A stretch of 64,000 nucleotides of DNA from Polaromonas sp. (lineage in GTDB: Bacteria > Pseudomonadota > Gammaproteobacteria > Burkholderiales > Burkholderiaceae_C): contig NZ_JAAFGZ010000001.1 of the NCBI RefSeq assembly GCF_010365105.1, positions 62,001 to 126,000 of the forward strand. The letters are read 5' to 3'. The notes beneath the pieces are model-generated. The model saw only the letters and a list, made by a program, of their open reading frames with translations, was not told the origin of the DNA and did not search any database. Numbering within the stretch: the stretch's first letter is position 1; each line of letters begins with the position of its first letter. Shown one piece after another: positions 8,158 through 18,314 of the stretch. Both the position numbers and the translations under genes were made by a program.

Positions 8158-9948
8158 ATGAGCGATTCCATCCCTCCGTCCGCACCGCCGCAGCCTGCCC
8201 GCCTGGCGCGCGCCGTGCCAGCGACCGGCTGGCTGCGCTGGCTGCCGGGCCTGCTGGCCTTGCGCCACTACGAGATCGCCTGGCTGCGCCATGACCTCGT
8301 GGCCGGCCTGGTGCTGACCACGGTGCTGGTGCCGGTCGGCATTGCGTATGCGGTCGCGTCTGGGCTGCCGGCCATTTCGGGCCTGTACGCAACCATCTTC
8401 GGGCTGCTGGCCTATGCGCTGTTCGGACCCAGCCGGGTACTGGTGCTGGGGCCGGATTCTTCTCTCGTGGCGCTGATCCTGGGTGTCGTGCTGCCGCTGT
8501 CGGCGGGGGACCCGCAGCGCGCGCTGGCGCTGGCGGGAATGATGGCGGTGGTCTCCGGCGTCCTGTGCATTGCGGCGGGCTCGGCGCGTCTGGGGTTTGT
8601 CACCGAACTGCTCTCCAAGCCCATCCGCTACGGCTACATGAACGGCATTGCGCTGACCGTGCTGGTCAGCCAGTTGCCGGCGCTGTTCGGCTTCTCGGTC
8701 CCGGGTGACGGGCTGCTGGACAAAACCCTGGCGTTTGGCGAGGCGGTACTTGCCGGCAAAACCAACGGGACCGCACTGCTGCTCGGCTTGTGTACGCTGG
8801 CCGTGATTTTTGGGCTCAAGCGCAGCAAACGCCTGCCGGGCGTTTTGATCGCCGTGGTCGGCGCAACCGCCATCGCCACCGCGCTGGACCTGGCCACACG
8901 CGCGGGCGTTTCGGTGCTCGGCGCGCTGCCCCAGGGCTTGCCGGCGCTGGTGTTTCCCTTGATCACGTCCAGCGACATCGTCCCGGTGCTGCTGGGCGGG
9001 CTGGCCGTGGCGCTGGTGTCGTTTGCCGACACCAGCGTGCTGTCGCGCGTGTATGCCGCGCGCGCAGGCACTTTCGTCGATCCGAACCAGGAAATGGTCG
9101 GGCTGGGGATGGCGAACCTGGCGGCGGGCATCTTCCAGGGCTTTCCGATCAGCGCGAGCGCTTCGCGCACCCCGGTGGCCCAGGCGGCCGGGGCCAAAAC
9201 CCAGCTGGCGGGCATCGTCGGGGCCATTGCCGTGGCCGGGCTGCTGCTGGTGGCGCCCAGCCTGCTCAGGAACCTGCCGACCGCCACGCTGGCCGCCGTG
9301 GTGATTGCGTCGGCGATTGCCCTCATCGAGATCACCGACCTGCGCCGCATCTACCGCATCCAGCGCTGGGAGTTCTGGCTGTCCATGGTCTGCATGGCTG
9401 GCGTTGCGGTGCTCGGGGCGATTGAGGGCATTGCTTTGGCGATCGTGATTGCCGTCATCGAGTTTTTGTGGGACGGCTGGCGTCCGCACTTTGCGGTGCT
9501 GGGCCGGGTCGATGGCGTCAAGGGCTACCACGACATCACCCGCTATCCAGACGCCCGCATCGTTCCGGGGCTGGTGCTGTTCCGCTGGGATGCGCCGCTG
9601 TTCTTCGCCAATGCCGAGCTGTTTCGGGATCATGCGCTGGACGCCGTGGTCGCATCGCCGACGCCCGTGCGCTGGCTGGTCGTCAGCGCGGAGCCGGTCA
9701 CCAGCGTGGATGTCACCGCCGCCGACGTGCTGGAAGAACTCGATGCTACCTTGCACGCCGCCGGCATCGAGTTGTGCTTTGCTGAAATGAAAGACCCGGT
9801 GAAGGACAAGCTCAAGCGCTTCGGCCTTTTCTCCCGCCTGGGCGAGCAGCGCTTTTTTGCCACGCTGGGCCAGGCCGTGAATGGCTATCTGAAGGCCACG
9901 CAGGTGCCGTGGGTGGACTGGGAGGACCGCGAGGGCGGGAAGGGATGA
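8158..9948 (+). CDS. SulP-family anion transporter with STAS domain
   Basis: 596 aa. The N-terminal two thirds hold 10-12 hydrophobic segments with the SulP landmark GLVLTTVLVPVGIAYAVASGLPAISGLYAT and a GPDSSLVALILG helix. The last about 130 residues form a cytoplasmic STAS domain (from VPGLVLFRWDAPLFFANAE to LKRFGLF). SulP proteins move sulfate, bicarbonate, dicarboxylates or chlorate. The substrate here cannot be told; there is no adjacent carbonic anhydrase or sulfur gene. The start at 8158 (MSDSIPP) removes an 11-codon TTG-initiated extension. Confidence 0.88.
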   Translation: MSDSIPPSAPPQPARLARAVPATGWLRWLPGLLALRHYEIAWLRHDLVAGLVLTTVLVPVGIAYAVASGLPAISGLYATIFGLLAYALFGPSRVLVLGPDSSLVALILGVVLPLSAGDPQRALALAGMMAVVSGVLCIAAGSARLGFVTELLSKPIRYGYMNGIALTVLVSQLPALFGFSVPGDGLLDKTLAFGEAVLAGKTNGTALLLGLCTLAVIFGLKRSKRLPGVLIAVVGATAIATALDLATRAGVSVLGALPQGLPALVFPLITSSDIVPVLLGGLAVALVSFADTSVLSRVYAARAGTFVDPNQEMVGLGMANLAAGIFQGFPISASASRTPVAQAAGAKTQLAGIVGAIAVAGLLLVAPSLLRNLPTATLAAVVIASAIALIEITDLRRIYRIQRWEFWLSMVCMAGVAVLGAIEGIALAIVIAVIEFLWDGWRPHFAVLGRVDGVKGYHDITRYPDARIVPGLVLFRWDAPLFFANAELFRDHALDAVVASPTPVRWLVVSAEPVTSVDVTAADVLEELDATLHAAGIELCFAEMKDPVKDKLKRFGLFSRLGEQRFFATLGQAVNGYLKATQVPWVDWEDREGGKG

Positions 9949-10125
9949 ACCGGCGCGGCCCGCCCGGCGAACCCCGGCGTGGCGACTCATTACAATCGCC
10001 CGAGTTGTTTCCGGACAAAACCCGGTACAAAGCCGGGTACACGCACAGGGTCCGGGCGGGGTTGTTCTCAGCCCCGAAGCCTCCTGCGGGTCCATGCCGG
10101 AGTTAATGATTTCTAAGGAAAATTG

Positions 10126-11217
10126 ATGAGTTTGAAGTGCGGCATCGTTGGCTTGCCCAACGTCGGAAAATCCACCCTGTTCAATGCGTTGACCAAAGCG
10201 GGCATCGCGGCGGAAAACTATCCCTTTTGCACCATCGAGCCGAATGTCGGCATCGTTGAAGTGCCGGATGCGCGGCTCGATGCGTTATCCGCCATCGTCA
10301 ACCCGCAAAAGGTCCAGCGCGCGATTGTCGAGTTTGTCGATATTGCCGGACTGGTGGCCGGTGCCAGCACCGGCGAAGGCCTGGGCAACAAGTTTTTGGC
10401 CCACATCCGCGAGACCGACGCCATCGTCAACGTGGTGCGCTGCTTTGAAGACGACAACGTGATCCACGTGTCGGGCAAGGTCGATCCGATCGACGACATC
10501 GAAGTGATCCAGACCGAACTCTGCCTGGCCGACCTGTCGGCGGTCGAAAAAGCCCTGCACCGCGTCGGCAAGCTGGCGCGCTCGGGCGACAAGGACTCGG
10601 CCAAGCTGGTCGCCATCCTGGAGAAATGCCAGGCCGCGCTGAACGAAGCCAAGCCGGTGCGCACGCTGGACTTCAGCAAGGACGAGTTGCCGCTGCTGCA
10701 GCAATTCTTCCTGATCACCGCCAAGCCGGCAATGTTCGTTGCCAACGTCGCCGAGGACGGCTTCGAGAACAACCCTTTCCTTGACCGCCTGAAGGCCTAT
10801 GCCCAGTCGCAAAACGCGCCGGTGGTCGCCATCAGCGCCAAGCTCGAAGCCGAAATGGCCGAGATGAGCGACGAAGACCGCCAGATGTTCCTCGAAGAAC
10901 TCGGCCAGACCGAGCCGGGACTGAACCGCCTGATTCGCGCCGCCTACACGCTGCTCGGCCTGCAGACGTATTTCACCGCCGGCGTGAAGGAAGTTCGCGC
11001 CTGGACCATCCACGTTGGCGACACCGGCCCGCAGGCCGCTGGCGTGATCCACACCGATTTTGAAAAGGGCTACATCCGCGCCCAGACCATCGCGTTTGAA
11101 GACTTCATCACCTTCAAGGGCGAGCAGGGCGCCAAGGACGCGGGCAAGATGCGCGCCGAAGGCAAGGAATATGTTGTCAAGGACGGCGACGTGATGAACT
11201 TCCTGTTCAGCTCCTGA
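10126..11217 (+). CDS. ychF: Ribosome-associated GTPase/ATPase YchF
   Basis: 363 aa, the normal length. G1 motif GLPNVGKST at the extreme N-terminus, the [19 protein letters not shown] segment typical of YchF with its G2/G3 region, and a C-terminal TGS-like domain ([14 protein letters not shown] to [13 protein letters not shown]). YchF (OLA1 family) is an Obg-related protein that prefers ATP and binds ribosomes. The ATG at 10126 has AAGGAAA upstream. In many genomes pth precedes ychF; here a sulP gene does. Confidence 0.95.
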   Translation: MSLKCGIVGLPNVGKSTLFNALTKAGIAAENYPFCTIEPNVGIVEVPDARLDALSAIVNPQKVQRAIVEFVDIAGLVAGASTGEGLGNKFLAHIRETDAIVNVVRCFEDDNVIHVSGKVDPIDDIEVIQTELCLADLSAVEKALHRVGKLARSGDKDSAKLVAILEKCQAALNEAKPVRTLDFSKDELPLLQQFFLITAKPAMFVANVAEDGFENNPFLDRLKAYAQSQNAPVVAISAKLEAEMAEMSDEDRQMFLEELGQTEPGLNRLIRAAYTLLGLQTYFTAGVKEVRAWTIHVGDTGPQAAGVIHTDFEKGYIRAQTIAFEDFITFKGEQGAKDAGKMRAEGKEYVVKDGDVMNFLFSS

Positions 11218-11270
11218 GCGGGCAGGGGCGGGCGGCAACGGAAACATTCCGGCGCCGCTCAGTTTTTTAA

Positions 11271-11335
11271 GCATTATTGGCTGTTTGCGCAATACCTACG
11301 GGTGCAAGTAGCTATTAATTTTATAGCATCAAGTT
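11271..11335 (-). repeat. Dispersed repeat family A, copy 4
   Basis: On the minus strand: GATGCTATAAAATTAATAGC, then TACTTGCACCC, then TATTGCGCAAACAGCC. It lies between ychF and the S4-domain gene, 36 bp before the latter's start codon. Confidence 0.75.
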
Positions 11336-11370
11336 TGATTTCAACCGGACTCACCAGGACGCCCGCAGCC

Positions 11371-12126
11371 ATGACCGAACCGGTACGACTCGCCAAACGC
11401 CTCGCCGACATGCTGGCCTGCTCACGCCGCGAGGCCGAGCAGTACATCGAGGGCGGCTTTGTCACGGTCGATGGCGCGGTGGTGGAAGAGCCTCAATTTC
11501 GCGTCCAGAACCAGTCTGTCGTGCTGTCGCCTGACGCCAGCCTGCTGGCGCTGACGCCGGTGACCATCCTGCTGCACAAGCCGGCGGGCTACGAATCGCG
11601 TGACGCGGCCCATGCCAGCGGCGACGCCGGTGTTCAAACCGCCGCACAGTTGCTGACGGCCGCCAACCACGCGCCGGGCGACCGCTCGGGCATCCGTCCG
11701 CTGAAAAAGCATTTCTCCAGCTCCGAACTGCTCACGCCGCTGGCCACGGCGGCCAGTGGCCTGGTGGTTTTTTCAAGCGACTGGCGTGTCGTGCGCAAGC
11801 TGCGGGAAGACGCCCGCCTGCTGGAGCACGAAGTGGTGGTCGAGGTCAGCGGCGACATCAAGCCTGGCGGCCTGGAGCGGCTGAACCGTATCGATCACGG
11901 CTTTACCTACCAGGGCGCACTGCTGCCGCCGGCCAAGGTGAGCTGGCAGAGCGAGGCGCGGCTGCGTTTTGCGCTCAAGGGCGAGATGCCCGGCCAGATC
12001 GCCTACCTGTGCGAGAGCGTCGGGTTGCAGGTCACAGCGATGAGGCGCTTGCGCGTGGGCCGCCTGCCGCTGAGCCAGTTGCAATCAGGGCAGTGGCGAT
12101 ACCTGATGCCCTACGAGCGGTTTTAG
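11371..12126 (+). CDS. RsuA/RluF-like protein with S4 domain, catalytic aspartate missing
   Basis: 251 aa with an N-terminal S4 RNA-binding domain (RLAKRLADMLACSRREAEQYI, about residues 6-50) and the fold of the RsuA/RluB/E/F pseudouridine synthases after ILLHKPAGYES. The catalytic motif GRLDxxxxGL aligns with TPLATAASGL at residues 122-131, so the essential Asp is Ala125. The usual RQIRRM segment is also replaced (GQIAYLCESVG). The frame is open and free of stops, so this is not simple decay. It may be an inactive RNA-binding paralogue or use another residue. No strong ribosome-binding site is seen; the ATG at 11371 was chosen because it begins just before the S4 domain. Confidence 0.8.
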   Translation: MTEPVRLAKRLADMLACSRREAEQYIEGGFVTVDGAVVEEPQFRVQNQSVVLSPDASLLALTPVTILLHKPAGYESRDAAHASGDAGVQTAAQLLTAANHAPGDRSGIRPLKKHFSSSELLTPLATAASGLVVFSSDWRVVRKLREDARLLEHEVVVEVSGDIKPGGLERLNRIDHGFTYQGALLPPAKVSWQSEARLRFALKGEMPGQIAYLCESVGLQVTAMRRLRVGRLPLSQLQSGQWRYLMPYERF

Positions 12127-12160
12127 GCGTTGTTGACGCTTGACGCTTGAAGCGGGTGCT

Positions 12161-12643
12161 TCAGTTCCCGATGACGCCCGGAAACGCCCAGATCAAGCTG
12201 CCGGTCATCAAAAAATAGCGCAGGAACTTGCCGACCGCCATGTAGGCCAGGCAGGGCCAGAACGGAAACTTCAGCCACCCGGCCACGGCGCACAGCGGGT
12301 CGCCCACCACCGGCAGCCAGGCCAGCAAACAAGCCTTGGGGCCGAGCTTTTCCAGCCAGCGAACAGCGCGGCCGTGGTGCGAAGAATGCGTGTACTTGTC
12401 GGCTACCCGGTGCGCGCCAAAACCCAGCCACCAGTCCAGCGCGCCGCCCAGTGTGTTGCCGGCGGTGGCGACCAGGACGGCTGGCCAGAACATCGCCGGA
12501 TTCAGCTTGACCAGCCCGAACACCACCGGCTCGGAACCCAGCGGCAGCAGGGTGGCCGAGATGAATGAGACGATAAATACCGTGCTCAGCCCGAATTCAG
12601 GCAGGGCCAGCAGTTCGATCAGGTGTTGTATCCAGGCTTCCAT
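12161..12643 (-). CDS. YqaA-family (VTT/DedA-like) membrane protein
   Basis: 160 aa with four or so hydrophobic segments and the motifs SFISATLLPLGSEPVVFGL, ATAGNTLGGALDWWLGFG and LAWLPVVGDPLCAVAGWL that mark the YqaA branch of the VTT (SNARE-associated) superfamily. Members of this superfamily are now linked to lipid scrambling or flipping, but YqaA itself is uncharacterised. It is convergent with the S4-domain gene. The start at 12643 was chosen over a longer frame that runs into the dusB promoter region. Confidence 0.8.
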   Translation of the reverse strand: MEAWIQHLIELLALPEFGLSTVFIVSFISATLLPLGSEPVVFGLVKLNPAMFWPAVLVATAGNTLGGALDWWLGFGAHRVADKYTHSSHHGRAVRWLEKLGPKACLLAWLPVVGDPLCAVAGWLKFPFWPCLAYMAVGKFLRYFLMTGSLIWAFPGVIGN

Positions 12644-12785
12644 ACGGGCCTGAGTATAGGCAGGCAAGCCGCTGCAAGCCGGCGCCCTGGATTTACAGGT
12701 TCTCGGGTCGGATTTCAAGTGCTGAAATTTTGGGCAGCTACAATCGTGCCTCCTTTTTCAGCAACCCCAGGCTTTCACTCCCTCC

Positions 12786-13856
12786 ATGAACATCGGTCCC
12801 TATGCCTTGGCAAACAACGTGTTTGTCGCGCCCATGGCCGGCGTCACGGACCGGCCGTTCCGCCAGCTGTGCAAAAAGCTCGGCGCGGGATATGCGGTCA
12901 GCGAAATGGTCACGTCGCGCCGCGATTTGTGGGACACGCTGAAAACCTCGCGCCGCGCCAACCATGACGGCGAGCCGGGTCCGATTGCCGTGCAGATCGC
13001 CGGCACCGATGCGCAGATGATGGCCGAAGCCGCCGCCTACAACCTCGACCGTGGCGCCCAGATCATCGACATCAACATGGGTTGCCCGGCCAAGAAGGTC
13101 TGCAACAAATGGGCTGGTTCGGCGCTGATGCAGGACGAAACCCTGGCGTTGCAGATCATCGAGGCAGTGGTCGGCGCCTGCGCCCCGCACGGCGTTCCGG
13201 TCACGCTGAAGATGCGCACCGGCTGGGCGCAAACCCATAAAAATGCCTTGACGATTGCGCGCGCCGCCGAAAGCGCCGGCGTGCAGATGATTGCCGTGCA
13301 TGGCCGCACGCGTGAGCAGGGCTACAAGGGCCTGGCCGAATACGACACGATTGCCGAGGTGAAGGCTGCGCTGCGCATCCCGGTGGTGGCGAATGGCGAC
13401 ATCAGCAGCCCTGAAAAAGCGCGCGATGTGCTCGCCTACACCGGCGCCGATGCGGTGATGGTCGGCCGCGCCGCGCAGGGCCGGCCGTGGATATTTCGTG
13501 AACTGACGCATTTCCTGGCGACTGGCAACCATTTGGCGCCGCCGCTGGTGGCCGACGTCAAGCGCCTGCTGCTCGACCATCTGCTCGACCATTACCAGCT
13601 CTACGGCGAGTATTCAGGCGTGCGCACGGCGCGCAAGCACATTGGCTGGTACGTCAGGAGCCTGCCCGGCGGCGAGGCGTTTCGCGGCCGGATGAACGGG
13701 CTGGAGGACTGCCAGGCGCAGCTGGACGCGGTGAACGAATTTTTTGACGGCCTGGGCGAAGGCATGGACCGCATTCCGGCCGCACCCCAGGGCCACGATG
13801 CCCCGGAAGATGAACTGATGAACAACGATAAAAACAAGGAGGAAGCTGCACTATGA
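12786..13856 (+). CDS. dusB: tRNA-dihydrouridine synthase DusB
   Basis: 356 aa. FMN-dependent TIM-barrel enzyme that reduces uridines in the tRNA D-loop. The N-terminal APMAGVTDRPFR and the active-site segment NMGCPAKKVCNKWAGSAL (proton-donor Cys100) are both visible, as is the phosphate-binding ANGDISSP / GADAVMVGRAAQGRPWIF region. The gene overlaps the following fis-type gene by four bases (ATGA), the conserved dusB-fis pair of proteobacteria. The C-terminal 30 residues are Asp/Asn/Lys/Glu-rich and not part of the fold. Confidence 0.95.
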   Translation: MNIGPYALANNVFVAPMAGVTDRPFRQLCKKLGAGYAVSEMVTSRRDLWDTLKTSRRANHDGEPGPIAVQIAGTDAQMMAEAAAYNLDRGAQIIDINMGCPAKKVCNKWAGSALMQDETLALQIIEAVVGACAPHGVPVTLKMRTGWAQTHKNALTIARAAESAGVQMIAVHGRTREQGYKGLAEYDTIAEVKAALRIPVVANGDISSPEKARDVLAYTGADAVMVGRAAQGRPWIFRELTHFLATGNHLAPPLVADVKRLLLDHLLDHYQLYGEYSGVRTARKHIGWYVRSLPGGEAFRGRMNGLEDCQAQLDAVNEFFDGLGEGMDRIPAAPQGHDAPEDELMNNDKNKEEAAL

Positions 13857-14089
13857 GCAAAATTAACCTGGAGGAGTGCGTCCGTACCAGCCTTGAAGGC
13901 TATTTCACCGACCTCGGCGGCACCGCGCCCGACCGCATGTACGACATGATGGTCCGGGTGGTCGAAAAGCCGCTGCTGGAAGTGGTCATGCAGCATGCCG
14001 AACAAAACCAGTCGCGCGCCGCCGAATGGCTGGGCCTGAACCGCAATACGCTGCGCAAGAAGCTGGTCGAGCACAAGCTCATCAAGTAA
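13853..14089 (+). CDS. fis: Fis-family DNA-binding protein
   Basis: 78 aa. The C-terminal helix-turn-helix reads [26 protein letters not shown], near-identical in pattern to Fis. The N-terminal beta-hairpin region is shorter than in E. coli Fis (98 aa), as is usual in betaproteobacteria. Fis bends DNA and modulates rRNA and other promoters. A strong AAGGAGG lies upstream within dusB. Translationally coupled to dusB, and 80 bp upstream of purH. Confidence 0.92.
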   Translation: MSKINLEECVRTSLEGYFTDLGGTAPDRMYDMMVRVVEKPLLEVVMQHAEQNQSRAAEWLGLNRNTLRKKLVEHKLIK

Positions 14090-14169
14090 GCCGGCGACGC
14101 CATTTCCCTTTTCTGTTTCCGGATCTTTCCGAATCGTTCCGACTACCTGCATATCCAACAAAGAAGCCC

Positions 14170-15768
14170 ATGAACGCCCTGATTTCCGTTTCCGACAAAA
14201 CCGGCATCCTTGAATTCGCCCAGGCGCTGCACGCGCTGGGCATCAAGCTGCTGTCCACCGGCGGCACCGCCAAACTGCTGGCCGATGCGGGCCTGCCCGT
14301 CACCGAAGTAGCCGACCACACCGGTTTTCCGGAAATGCTCGATGGCCGCGTCAAGACGCTGCATCCGAAAATCCACGGCGGCCTGCTGGCCCGGCGCGAC
14401 CTGCCCGAGCACATGGCGGCGCTGCAAACGCACGGCATCGACACCATCGATTTGCTGGTGGTCAACCTCTACCCGTTTGAATCGACCGTGGCCAGGCCCG
14501 GCTGCACGCTGGAGGACGCGATTGAAAACATCGACATCGGTGGCCCGGCCATGGTGCGCTCGGCGGCCAAGAACTGGAAAGACGTGGGCGTGCTGACCGA
14601 CGCGTCGCAATACGCCGGCGTGCTGGCCGAACTGAAAGCCGACGGCAAGCTGACCGACCCGACCAAATTCGCCCTGTCGGTGGCCGCGTTCAACCGCATC
14701 AGCCAGTACGACGGCGCCATCAGCGATTACCTGTCGTCGGTGGCGTTTGACGCTGGCAAGCTCACACCAGGCTATGTGCCCGAGCGTGCGATGTTCGCCG
14801 GCCAGTCCAACAGCCAGTTCACCAAGCTGCAGGACCTGCGCTACGGCGAGAACTCGCACCAGCAGGCCGCGCTGTACCGCGACCTGCATCCCGCGCCCGG
14901 CTCGCTGGTCACGGCCAAACAATTGCAGGGCAAGGAACTGTCGTACAACAATATTGGCGACGCCGATGCCGCCTGGGAATGCGTCAAGAGCTTCACCGAA
15001 TCGGCCTGCGTCATCGTCAAGCATGCCAATCCGTGCGGCGTGGCCGTGGGCGTGGATGCACTGGAGGCTTACAGCAAGGCCTTCAAGACCGATCCGACCT
15101 CGGCGTTTGGTGGCATTATTGCCCTCAACCGCACAGTGGATGAGCGCGCAGCGCTACAAATTTCGAAGCAGTTCGTCGAAGTGCTGATGGCCCCGGGCTT
15201 CACGCCTGAAGCGCTGGAAGTGTTCAAGACCAAGGTCAATGTGCGGATTTTGCAGATCAATCTGCCTCCCGGTGGTGTAACGGCCTGGGACCAAGGGCGC
15301 AACCTGATCGACATCAAGCGCGTCGGCTCGGGCCTGTTGATGCAGACCGCCGACAACCATGAGCTGGCGCTGTCCGACCTGAAGGTCGTCAGCAAGCTGC
15401 AGCCCACGCCAGACCAGTTGCAGGATTTGCTGTTCGCCTGGACGGTGGCCAAGTACGTCAAGTCCAACGCCATCGTGTTCTGCGCCGGCGGCATGACCAT
15501 GGGCGTCGGTGCCGGCCAGATGAGCCGCCTCGATTCCGCCCGCATCGCCAGCATCAAGGCCGAGCATGCCGGCCTGTCGCTCAAGGGCACGGCGGTGGCC
15601 AGCGACGCCTTCTTCCCGTTCCGGGATGGCCTTGACGTGGTGGTGGATGCCGGCGCGACGTGCGTGATCCAGCCCGGCGGCTCGATGCGCGACCAGGAAG
15701 TGATTGATGCCGCCGACGAGCGCGGCGTGGTCATGGTGCTGAGCGGCGTGCGCCATTTCAGGCATTGA
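14170..15768 (+). CDS. purH: Bifunctional AICAR transformylase / IMP cyclohydrolase
   Basis: 532 aa, the usual size. Residues 1-200 form the MGS-like IMP cyclohydrolase domain ([39 protein letters not shown]). The rest is the transformylase, with [13 protein letters not shown], the active-site Lys-His in [13 protein letters not shown], and [12 protein letters not shown]. It catalyses the last two steps of IMP synthesis using 10-formyl-tetrahydrofolate. A strong terminator follows 35 bp after the stop, closing the dusB-fis-purH transcription unit. Confidence 0.97.
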   Translation: MNALISVSDKTGILEFAQALHALGIKLLSTGGTAKLLADAGLPVTEVADHTGFPEMLDGRVKTLHPKIHGGLLARRDLPEHMAALQTHGIDTIDLLVVNLYPFESTVARPGCTLEDAIENIDIGGPAMVRSAAKNWKDVGVLTDASQYAGVLAELKADGKLTDPTKFALSVAAFNRISQYDGAISDYLSSVAFDAGKLTPGYVPERAMFAGQSNSQFTKLQDLRYGENSHQQAALYRDLHPAPGSLVTAKQLQGKELSYNNIGDADAAWECVKSFTESACVIVKHANPCGVAVGVDALEAYSKAFKTDPTSAFGGIIALNRTVDERAALQISKQFVEVLMAPGFTPEALEVFKTKVNVRILQINLPPGGVTAWDQGRNLIDIKRVGSGLLMQTADNHELALSDLKVVSKLQPTPDQLQDLLFAWTVAKYVKSNAIVFCAGGMTMGVGAGQMSRLDSARIASIKAEHAGLSLKGTAVASDAFFPFRDGLDVVVDAGATCVIQPGGSMRDQEVIDAADERGVVMVLSGVRHFRH

Positions 15769-15802
15769 GCCATGGCGCCGGCGACTCGCTGGCTTCGGAA
15801 TC

Positions 15803-15830
15803 AAAAAAAGCGGCCTTGGCCGCTTTTTTT
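15803..15830 (+). terminator. Rho-independent terminator after purH
   Basis: GCGGCC/GGCCGC stem with a TT loop, flanked by seven A on the left and seven T on the right, so it can work in both directions. It is the clearest terminator in the window. Confidence 0.93.
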
Positions 15831-15840
15831 ATGAGAAATC

Positions 15841-15896
15841 AGGTGTTTGCGCAGGGTGGGTATGCGCAAGCAGCTATGCTATTAATAGCAAGCAGC
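15841..15896 (-). repeat. Dispersed repeat family A, copy 5
   Basis: On the minus strand: TTGCTATTAATAGCATAGC, then TGCTTGCGCATACCC, then CTGCGCAAACACCTG. It lies between the purH terminator and the 3' end of hemL. Confidence 0.75.
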
Positions 15897-15933
15897 GGCG
15901 CATGGAGGATTTCACCCTGGTCGGTATTGACGT

Positions 15934-17265
15934 TCAGAGGCTCGCGAAAAACCGGGCTGCGGCATCCACCGTGGCGTCGATGTCTTCGGCCGTGTGCGCC
16001 GCGCTGACAAAGCCGGCTTCGTAGAGCGCGGGCGCGTAATACACGCCGCTGTCCAGCATGGCGTGGAAAAAGCGGTTGAAGGCCGGGCCGTCAGTCTTCA
16101 TGACCTGCGGATAGTTCTGCGGCAGCGTGCCCAGCAGGAAAAAGCCGAACATGCCGCCTTCGCTGTCGCCGCAAAAGGGCACGCCGGCTTGGTGCGCGGC
16201 GTCCGTCAGGCCGGTCACCAGGCTGCGCGTGCGTGCGCCCAGTGCGTCGTAAAAACCGGGTTTCTGGATTTCACGCAATGTGGCCAGGCCGCAGGCCGTG
16301 GCGATCGGGTTGCCCGACAGCGTGCCGGCCTGATAGACCCCGCCCAGAGGCGCCAGGTGCTCCATCACGGCGCGGGTTCCGCCAAAGGCCGCCATCGGCA
16401 TGCCGCCGCCAATCACCTTGCCCAGCGCGGTCAGGTCCGGCTTGAAACCGGGAATGCTTTGCGCAAAGACGCTTTGCGCGCCGCCCAGCGCCACCCGGAA
16501 ACCCGTCATCACCTCGTCGAACACCAGCAGCGTGTCGTATTCCGTGCAGAGTTCGCGGCAGCGCTTGATGAAGGGCACGCTGGCACGCACAAAGTTCATG
16601 TTGCCGGCAATCGGCTCGATCATCAGGCAGGCAATCTCCCGGCCATGCAGCGAAAAGGCTTCTTCGAGCTGGGCGATGTGGTTGTATTCCAGCACCAGGG
16701 TGTCCTTGACCACCTCCGCCGGAACCCCTGCGCTGGTCGGGCTGCCGAAGGTCGCCAGGCCCGATCCGGCCTTGACCAGCAGCGCGTCGGAGTGGCCGTG
16801 GTAGCAGCCCTCGAACTTGACGATCTTGTTGCGCCCGGTCGCGCCGCGCGCCAGCCGGATCACGCTCATCGTCGCCTCGGTGCCGGAGCTGACCAGCCGC
16901 ACCATTTCGATGGACGGCACCAGCTTGACGATTTCCTCGGCCATCTCGACTTCGCGCTCGGTCGGCGCGCCGTAGGAGAAGCCTTCCAGCACGGCTTTCT
17001 GGACGGCTTCAATCACCGCCGGATGGCCATGGCCCAGGATCATGGGACCCCAGGAGCCGATGTAGTCGATGTAGCGCTGGCCGTCGGCGTCCCAGAAGTA
17101 AGCGCCCTGGGCGCGCTGGATGAAGCGTGGCGTGCCGCCTACCGCCTTGAAAGCCCGCACCGGCGAGTTGACGCCGCCGGGGATCAGTTTCTGGGCGCGT
17201 TCGAACAGGTCTGCGTTGCGGGACGTTGTCGTGGAGAGGTCGGGCTTAATGTTTGGTTGTTCCAT
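15934..17265 (-). CDS. hemL: Glutamate-1-semialdehyde 2,1-aminomutase
   Basis: 443 aa PLP enzyme that makes 5-aminolevulinate in the C5 pathway of heme synthesis; the window also carries hemA, the preceding step, at its right end. Landmarks: [47 protein letters not shown], and the PLP lysine in [12 protein letters not shown] (about Lys283). The ATG at 17265 lies inside the 3' end of thiD, a 20-base overlap that suggests translational coupling. A TTG five codons further upstream is an alternative; neither start has a good ribosome-binding site. Confidence 0.96.
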   Translation of the reverse strand: MEQPNIKPDLSTTTSRNADLFERAQKLIPGGVNSPVRAFKAVGGTPRFIQRAQGAYFWDADGQRYIDYIGSWGPMILGHGHPAVIEAVQKAVLEGFSYGAPTEREVEMAEEIVKLVPSIEMVRLVSSGTEATMSVIRLARGATGRNKIVKFEGCYHGHSDALLVKAGSGLATFGSPTSAGVPAEVVKDTLVLEYNHIAQLEEAFSLHGREIACLMIEPIAGNMNFVRASVPFIKRCRELCTEYDTLLVFDEVMTGFRVALGGAQSVFAQSIPGFKPDLTALGKVIGGGMPMAAFGGTRAVMEHLAPLGGVYQAGTLSGNPIATACGLATLREIQKPGFYDALGARTRSLVTGLTDAAHQAGVPFCGDSEGGMFGFFLLGTLPQNYPQVMKTDGPAFNRFFHAMLDSGVYYAPALYEAGFVSAAHTAEDIDATVDAAARFFASL

Positions 17266-18220
17266 TAGGGGGAAATTCAAAAGGTGGATGGGAAGTCAGG
17301 CCGGCATCGTCGGTGCCGGCGGTATCGGTTGTTTCGTCGCCAGTCTCTTCATCGGACTCGGCCTGCGCCCAGAACAGCCGGTCCGGAATGATATGGCCCA
17401 TGCCGGGGTGAAAGCCGGCGTCCAGGCTGTGGTCCAGGTAGGTCAGCGCTTCGGCCGTGGCGGCCTGCAGGTCGTGGCCGTTGGCCAGCAGGGCGCACAG
17501 GGCGGCCGACAGGGTTTCGCCGGCGCCTTCGAAGACCGCCTCGAAACGCTCGAACTTCTCGCTGTAGAGCACGGCCTGCGGCGTGGCGAGCACGTTGTCG
17601 ATGAACTGGTCAGGCAGCGGGATGCCGGTCACCAGCGTGTAGGGAACGCCCAGCGCGGCAGCCGCCTTGGCAATGTCGCGCGCCGACGGATTGCGCTCGG
17701 TGGACCAGTCGGGCAGCAGCCAGCGCCAGAGCGTGCTGTGGTTGCCAATCAACAGGGTAACCTGGGGCAGCAGCAGTTCGCGAAAGGCATCCAGGTAGCT
17801 GTCGATCTCGCTCTCATCCCACCAGGACAGGCTGGGCATGTAGGCCACCAGCGGCACTTCGGAGTAGTCGGAGGCAATTTCGGCAATCGTGCTGATGTTC
17901 TCGGGACTGCCGACAAAACCGACCTTGATGGCGGCCACCGGCATGTCTTCCAGCGCAGCACGTGCCTGCTCGGTGACTGCGTCGTCGTCAAACGGCAAAT
18001 GGTCGAAAATTTCAGCCGTGTCGCGCAGGTAGGTGCCGGTGACGACAGACAGCGGATGGGCGCCTGCCGAGGTAATGGCCGTGATGTCGGCCGTGAGGCC
18101 GCCTGCGCCGCTCGGGTCATTGGCGTTGAACGTCATGACGCACGCCGGTGACGCATCGGCATCGCTGTCCTCGATCTGGAGTTGCCGGCTGTCCAGTTCA
18201 GGTGTGTGGGGGTTTGCCAT
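17246..18220 (-). CDS. thiD: Hydroxymethylpyrimidine/phosphomethylpyrimidine kinase (ThiD family)
   Basis: 324 aa. Ribokinase-like fold with the ThiD start segment [31 protein letters not shown] in the middle, and the anion-hole region [12 protein letters not shown] towards the C-terminus. ThiD phosphorylates HMP and HMP-P for thiamine synthesis. It is longer than the usual about 266 aa: an extra acidic N-terminal 30 residues and an acidic Thr/Glu/Asp-rich C-terminal tail. The motif GAGDTFSAAL of active kinases reads [10 protein letters not shown] here, with Glu in place of the catalytic Asp, a conservative change worth noting. It overlaps hemL by 20 bases and is divergent from the rubredoxin gene. 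Confidence 0.82.
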   Translation of the reverse strand: MANPHTPELDSRQLQIEDSDADASPACVMTFNANDPSGAGGLTADITAITSAGAHPLSVVTGTYLRDTAEIFDHLPFDDDAVTEQARAALEDMPVAAIKVGFVGSPENISTIAEIASDYSEVPLVAYMPSLSWWDESEIDSYLDAFRELLLPQVTLLIGNHSTLWRWLLPDWSTERNPSARDIAKAAAALGVPYTLVTGIPLPDQFIDNVLATPQAVLYSEKFERFEAVFEGAGETLSAALCALLANGHDLQAATAEALTYLDHSLDAGFHPGMGHIIPDRLFWAQAESDEETGDETTDTAGTDDAGLTSHPPFEFPPNGTTKH

Positions 18221-18314
18221 AGGCTTTGATTTTGCCCTTTGCATGAATTAGCAACGCCGGCTAGATACAATTGTTGCATTCTATTCGAAGGCAATTTAAG
18301 CTGTGACTCAATCA

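Noticed and set aside
10005-10052. Small inverted repeat ACCCGG...CCGGGT upstream of ychF
   Set aside because: The hairpin has no T-run and is short; it may be part of the leader, but there is no support for a terminator or riboswitch.
8128-10095. 655-codon open frame antisense to the SulP transporter gene
   Set aside because: Composition is Arg/Gln/His-rich, with no domain, and it lies exactly over a clear membrane protein gene. Typical high-GC shadow frame.
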